Shown here piece after piece: positions 61,350-64,000 of a DNA stretch of 64,000 nucleotides. Positions within the stretch are counted from its first letter, which is position 1; every line of letters starts with the position of its first letter. This stretch comes from Spirochaetales bacterium. Its GTDB lineage: Bacteria > Spirochaetota > Spirochaetia > DSM-2461. The notes under the pieces were generated by a model. That model made no database searches. It saw only the letters and a program-made list of their open reading frames with translations, and was not told where the DNA came from. The position numbers and the translations under genes were made by a program. The stretch is taken from assembly GCA_003247135.1 (NCBI GenBank), contig QKAW01000011.1, positions 62,001 through 126,000 on the forward strand. The letters run 5' to 3'.

Positions 61350-63578
61350 TTATCTATTCATAACTCGAACTAATAATTGATGTGTAAAATATACAGCAGC
61401 TAAAGCATCATCATAGAGTAAATCTTCTACATCACTATATTTATTCCTATTAAGAGCCTCATTGATGATAGCTTCTCGTAAATTAATTAATTCCGAATCT
61501 AAGCTACTTTTATCCATTATACTATTATTTAATTCTTTATAGCAGAAATTCCATATATTATCCCACTCACCTTTCTCAAACCATAATAAAAGCTCTTTGT
61601 GGTTTTCGTTAAAACTGTTTAAATCCCTGGTCTGGTGTACAAAATCCTTTAAACCACTTGTTTTTTTAATTTTCTTATTACTAAAAATCGAAGAGAGTTG
61701 AGGTCTAAACCCCAGTAGATCAGCTGTTAAAGAGTAATAACTCTCCCTAAAACTTCCTTTATTCAAGGTTCGAGGTATATTAAAAACTTCTCTAAAAATT
61801 TCTCCATTACTATCCATATTTCTAAATGTAATCAGATAGTTCAAAATATCATGGGGATTACTTGCTTCTTTTGATTGCTGTTTTACTAGATCCAGAGAAT
61901 TTTTATGACCTATCCTACTTAAAGATTTTGCCGCATTCGATCTAACTGCAATATTAGAACTGTTAAGTAGAGTTATAAGAAAGTCCTCTACTTTTTTTTC
62001 CTTATATGCACCTAAAGCAAAAATAGCTTTTAACTGATGATAAGAACCATCATCAGAAGCTTCTGTTATTAAATCATTCAATAAACCCGGTCTTGGATTA
62101 GTAAATAATGATTTTATAACATCCCCCTTAATTGGAGATAATGGATTTGCCATTATAGATCTGAGCTCTTCAGTAGCTATAGAAGCACTATTTTGACTTA
62201 TCGAATGAATTAAAGTGATTTTTTTTATTGGATCATCCTGTGAATTTAATTTACCTATAGTACTATAGGCTTTCAGGTCTTCTAATGAAAAAAGAATTGC
62301 TGCTGTCTCTTTTGCACTTAAACTTCCTTTATCAATTATCTGAAGACTGATTAAAACCATTAATATACTTATTACAAATATAACAGAATACAAAAGTGAG
62401 TATGAATTAGGTAATATTAAGTGTGTTTTAGTTCCAAAATCAATTAAAACACCACCCAAAAGACCACTTACTAATGAGAAAAATGCTGTTATAAAATTTA
62501 TCATTGCATTATAACTAAAGGAATCATCTTCCGGCATAGAATTTACAACCAATCTGTCTACTAAAACATTATTTGATAAGAGAAAAAAATTGGAAAAGAA
62601 ACCAATTATATAGTAAAAATAGATTGGAACAGTTTTGGTTTCATTAACAGGAAGAAGCATCCAAATTATAAGACAGATAGACAATAGTGAATTCATTATT
62701 ATTAAAAGTGGTCTACTTCCAATTCTGTCAGCGAAAGTTTTACCAAATAATCCTGTTAATATATTTGCTAAAGCAACAACCATAGTATACAAAAAAACAA
62801 AACTTGCAGTAAACCCAGCCTCTTTTCTAATAAATACTATTGTTAACCCATTAAGAACTAGTAAAAATATAGATAGCCATTTTAATAGTAATGGATATCT
62901 TCGACTTTTATTCTTTATAGAGTCACTGAATATTACAAAAAGATTTCTGCTCTTATGATATTCTACAGTTTCTCTACATGGGATCTTTTTTATAATAATA
63001 GCAGCTGTTGTATTAAAAAACACTCCAAATAATTGGAGTAATAACAATCCTGAAATTCCTGAGAAAAACTTAAAAGATGTAACTATGTAACTTAAAAGTT
63101 TTGATATTACTGATGCACTTTGATTTGCAATATTTCCCTGTGCTAAAACTTCTCCTCGATTTTGTGAAGTAGTAAGCATACGCACAATAGGATTCCAGAT
63201 AACTACCCCAACAATTCTAAAGGAGCAAAACATAGTATAAACTATTAGGATTAATAAAACTGCAGCTCTACCTTTTAAAAACAGTAGTGTTAAATAGAGT
63301 AAAATAACCAGCCCTCTAAGTAGCCATGCAGTTGATTGTACTTTAATCAGATTTTTTCCAGCAAGAATTCGAGGAAGAACTACTAATAGAAAACCAGATA
63401 AAAATATGACAGAAGATATATATCCAAGTTCAATATTTGATGCACCAAAATGTATCGCCATTAAATAGACTGGAGTTTCCCCCATAAAGTTAAACGCCAT
63501 ACCATTTAAGGCTTGAAATTTATATATTAGCTTTTGACCGCTTTGTTTTTCTTCTTCAGATAGATACTTGGTTAACAT
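61350..63578 (-). CDS. MFS-type permease fused to C-terminal HEAT-like repeats
   Basis: A 742-residue protein. The first about 420 residues hold twelve membrane helices of MFS type (with 'GKTFADRIGSRPLLIIMN' near 275). The last about 310 residues are soluble and helical, with HEAT/PBS-lyase-like repeats ('QLKAIFALGAYKEKKVEDFL', 'IAVRSNAAKSLSRIGHKNSL'). TGGAG precedes the ATG. First gene of a unit with the nitroreductase and the second MFS. Function of the HEAT part unknown; it may be a cytoplasmic binding platform. Confidence 0.75.
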   Translation of the reverse strand: MLTKYLSEEEKQSGQKLIYKFQALNGMAFNFMGETPVYLMAIHFGASNIELGYISSVIFLSGFLLVVLPRILAGKNLIKVQSTAWLLRGLVILLYLTLLFLKGRAAVLLILIVYTMFCSFRIVGVVIWNPIVRMLTTSQNRGEVLAQGNIANQSASVISKLLSYIVTSFKFFSGISGLLLLQLFGVFFNTTAAIIIKKIPCRETVEYHKSRNLFVIFSDSIKNKSRRYPLLLKWLSIFLLVLNGLTIVFIRKEAGFTASFVFLYTMVVALANILTGLFGKTFADRIGSRPLLIIMNSLLSICLIIWMLLPVNETKTVPIYFYYIIGFFSNFFLLSNNVLVDRLVVNSMPEDDSFSYNAMINFITAFFSLVSGLLGGVLIDFGTKTHLILPNSYSLLYSVIFVISILMVLISLQIIDKGSLSAKETAAILFSLEDLKAYSTIGKLNSQDDPIKKITLIHSISQNSASIATEELRSIMANPLSPIKGDVIKSLFTNPRPGLLNDLITEASDDGSYHQLKAIFALGAYKEKKVEDFLITLLNSSNIAVRSNAAKSLSRIGHKNSLDLVKQQSKEASNPHDILNYLITFRNMDSNGEIFREVFNIPRTLNKGSFRESYYSLTADLLGFRPQLSSIFSNKKIKKTSGLKDFVHQTRDLNSFNENHKELLLWFEKGEWDNIWNFCYKELNNSIMDKSSLDSELINLREAIINEALNRNKYSDVEDLLYDDALAAVYFTHQLLVRVMNR

Positions 63579-63654
63579 TAATGTTCTCCATACATAATTA
63601 TTAGGATAACATTAAATGAAACTTAATAAAATAAAAACAGATATTTATAAATAA

Positions 63655-63690
63655 AAAAACTTATCAAACATAAAAATTTGATAAGTTTTT
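63655..63690 (-). terminator. Terminator after the ribose-type ABC permease gene
   Basis: Perfect 14-bp stem (AAAAACTTATCAAA / TTTGATAAGTTTTT) with an eight-base loop, flanked by an A/T-run so that the minus-strand transcript ends in U residues. Confidence 0.8.
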
Positions 63691-63702
63691 ATTTAATCAT
63701 AG

Positions 63703-64000
63703 TTACATTGCCAAGCTAGATTTACTACTGATTTTCATTGCTAAACCATTACCAATAAAAATTAATATACCCTGTATAATTAACTGATCGTAGAATGGTA
63801 TACCTATTAGGTTAAGTCCATTAGTTAATATTGCTAAAATACCAACTCCTAGAATTGTTCTTTGAACAGAACCTTCTCCACCATTCATACTTGTTCCACC
63901 TAATACAACACCACCAATTATTATAAGGAGTATTGTATCTCCAACACCTGGAATAGCATTTCCAAGATTAGCAACACTTATTATACCAGCAATACCTGCT
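63703..64000 (-). CDS. RbsC-type ABC sugar permease, C-terminal part (start outside window)
   Basis: The minus-strand frame is open to the window edge (partial gene); a Met at 63888 is internal. The residues 'GGVVLGGTSMNGGEGSVQRT', 'TILGVGILAILTNGLNLIGI' and 'IIQGILIF' match the conserved C-terminal half of ribose/xylose-type (BPD_transp_2) permeases. Substrate cannot be told from this part. Confidence 0.92.
   Translation of the reverse strand, partial: AGIAGIISVANLGNAIPGVGDTILLIIIGGVVLGGTSMNGGEGSVQRTILGVGILAILTNGLNLIGIPFYDQLIIQGILIFIGNGLAMKISSKSSLAM

Overview
The window is AT-rich chromosomal DNA of a spirochaete, most likely a free-living or commensal relative of Treponema/Spirochaeta. The main evidence is a 21.6 kb minus-strand flagellar operon with the spirochaetal order fliK-flgD-flgE-flbD-motA-motB-fliL-fliM-fliY-fliO-fliP-fliQ-fliR-flhB-flhA-flhF-flhG-sigma28-fapA. 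FlgE carries the Lys165/Cys178 pair used for hook cross-linking in Treponema, and there is a UPF0164-type outer-membrane protein family member. There are no insertion sequences, phage genes or CRISPR arrays; almost all of the sequence is ordinary core chromosome.

Layout. 1-11.5 kb: cell-envelope and signalling genes. These are the end of a probable outer-membrane protein, then a tight three-gene minus-strand unit (1099-aa periplasmic TPR protein, 1598-aa receptor with a C-terminal SpoIIE/PP2C phosphatase, small zinc-ribbon membrane protein), a UPF0164 protein, and an ankyrin-repeat protein. 11.5-20 kb: housekeeping (citrate synthase, trmB, mfd, metK) plus two uncharacterised genes. 20.1-20.4 kb: three identical tandem tRNA-Asn genes, followed by a receiver/HD-GYP c-di-GMP phosphodiesterase. 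22-28 kb: glutamate synthase gltB-gltD. 28.5-50.1 kb: the flagellar operon. It ends in genes not usually named in flagellar operons: a FapA-like protein, two small uncharacterised proteins, and a CheA-like kinase with HPt, ATPase and CheW-like parts. 50.2-52.5 kb: a divergent GGDEF/EAL protein. 52.5-53.2 kb: decayed sequence with a remnant of a probable CDP-alcohol phosphatidyltransferase. 53.2-64 kb: accessory metabolism (thioredoxin-like protein, uncharacterised membrane protein, TatD hydrolase, a divergent pair of carbohydrate-active lipoproteins, two MFS-type permeases flanking a nitroreductase, and the end of a ribose-type ABC permease).

How the parts fit. The flagellar operon supplies the hook, stator, switch and export apparatus, the number/placement GTPases FlhF/FlhG and a motility sigma factor. 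The adjacent CheA-like kinase and two c-di-GMP enzymes (one next to the operon) are candidates for controlling motility, but that link is inference from position.

Most notable observations: (1) fliY carries a one-base deletion in a G run that removes most of the conserved FliN domain although the rest of the domain is intact in the next frame, so this is a sequencing error or a real lesion; (2) several genes have a good -10 box ending 6-7 nt before the ATG and no Shine-Dalgarno, suggesting leaderless mRNAs; (3) the metK terminator hairpin contains the -35 box of the tRNA-Asn promoter in its loop; (4) a propeller-like sensor/PP2C phosphatase cluster with a giant TPR partner; (5) a CheA-like protein embedded in the flagellar operon. 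No clearly novel defence or mobile system is visible.
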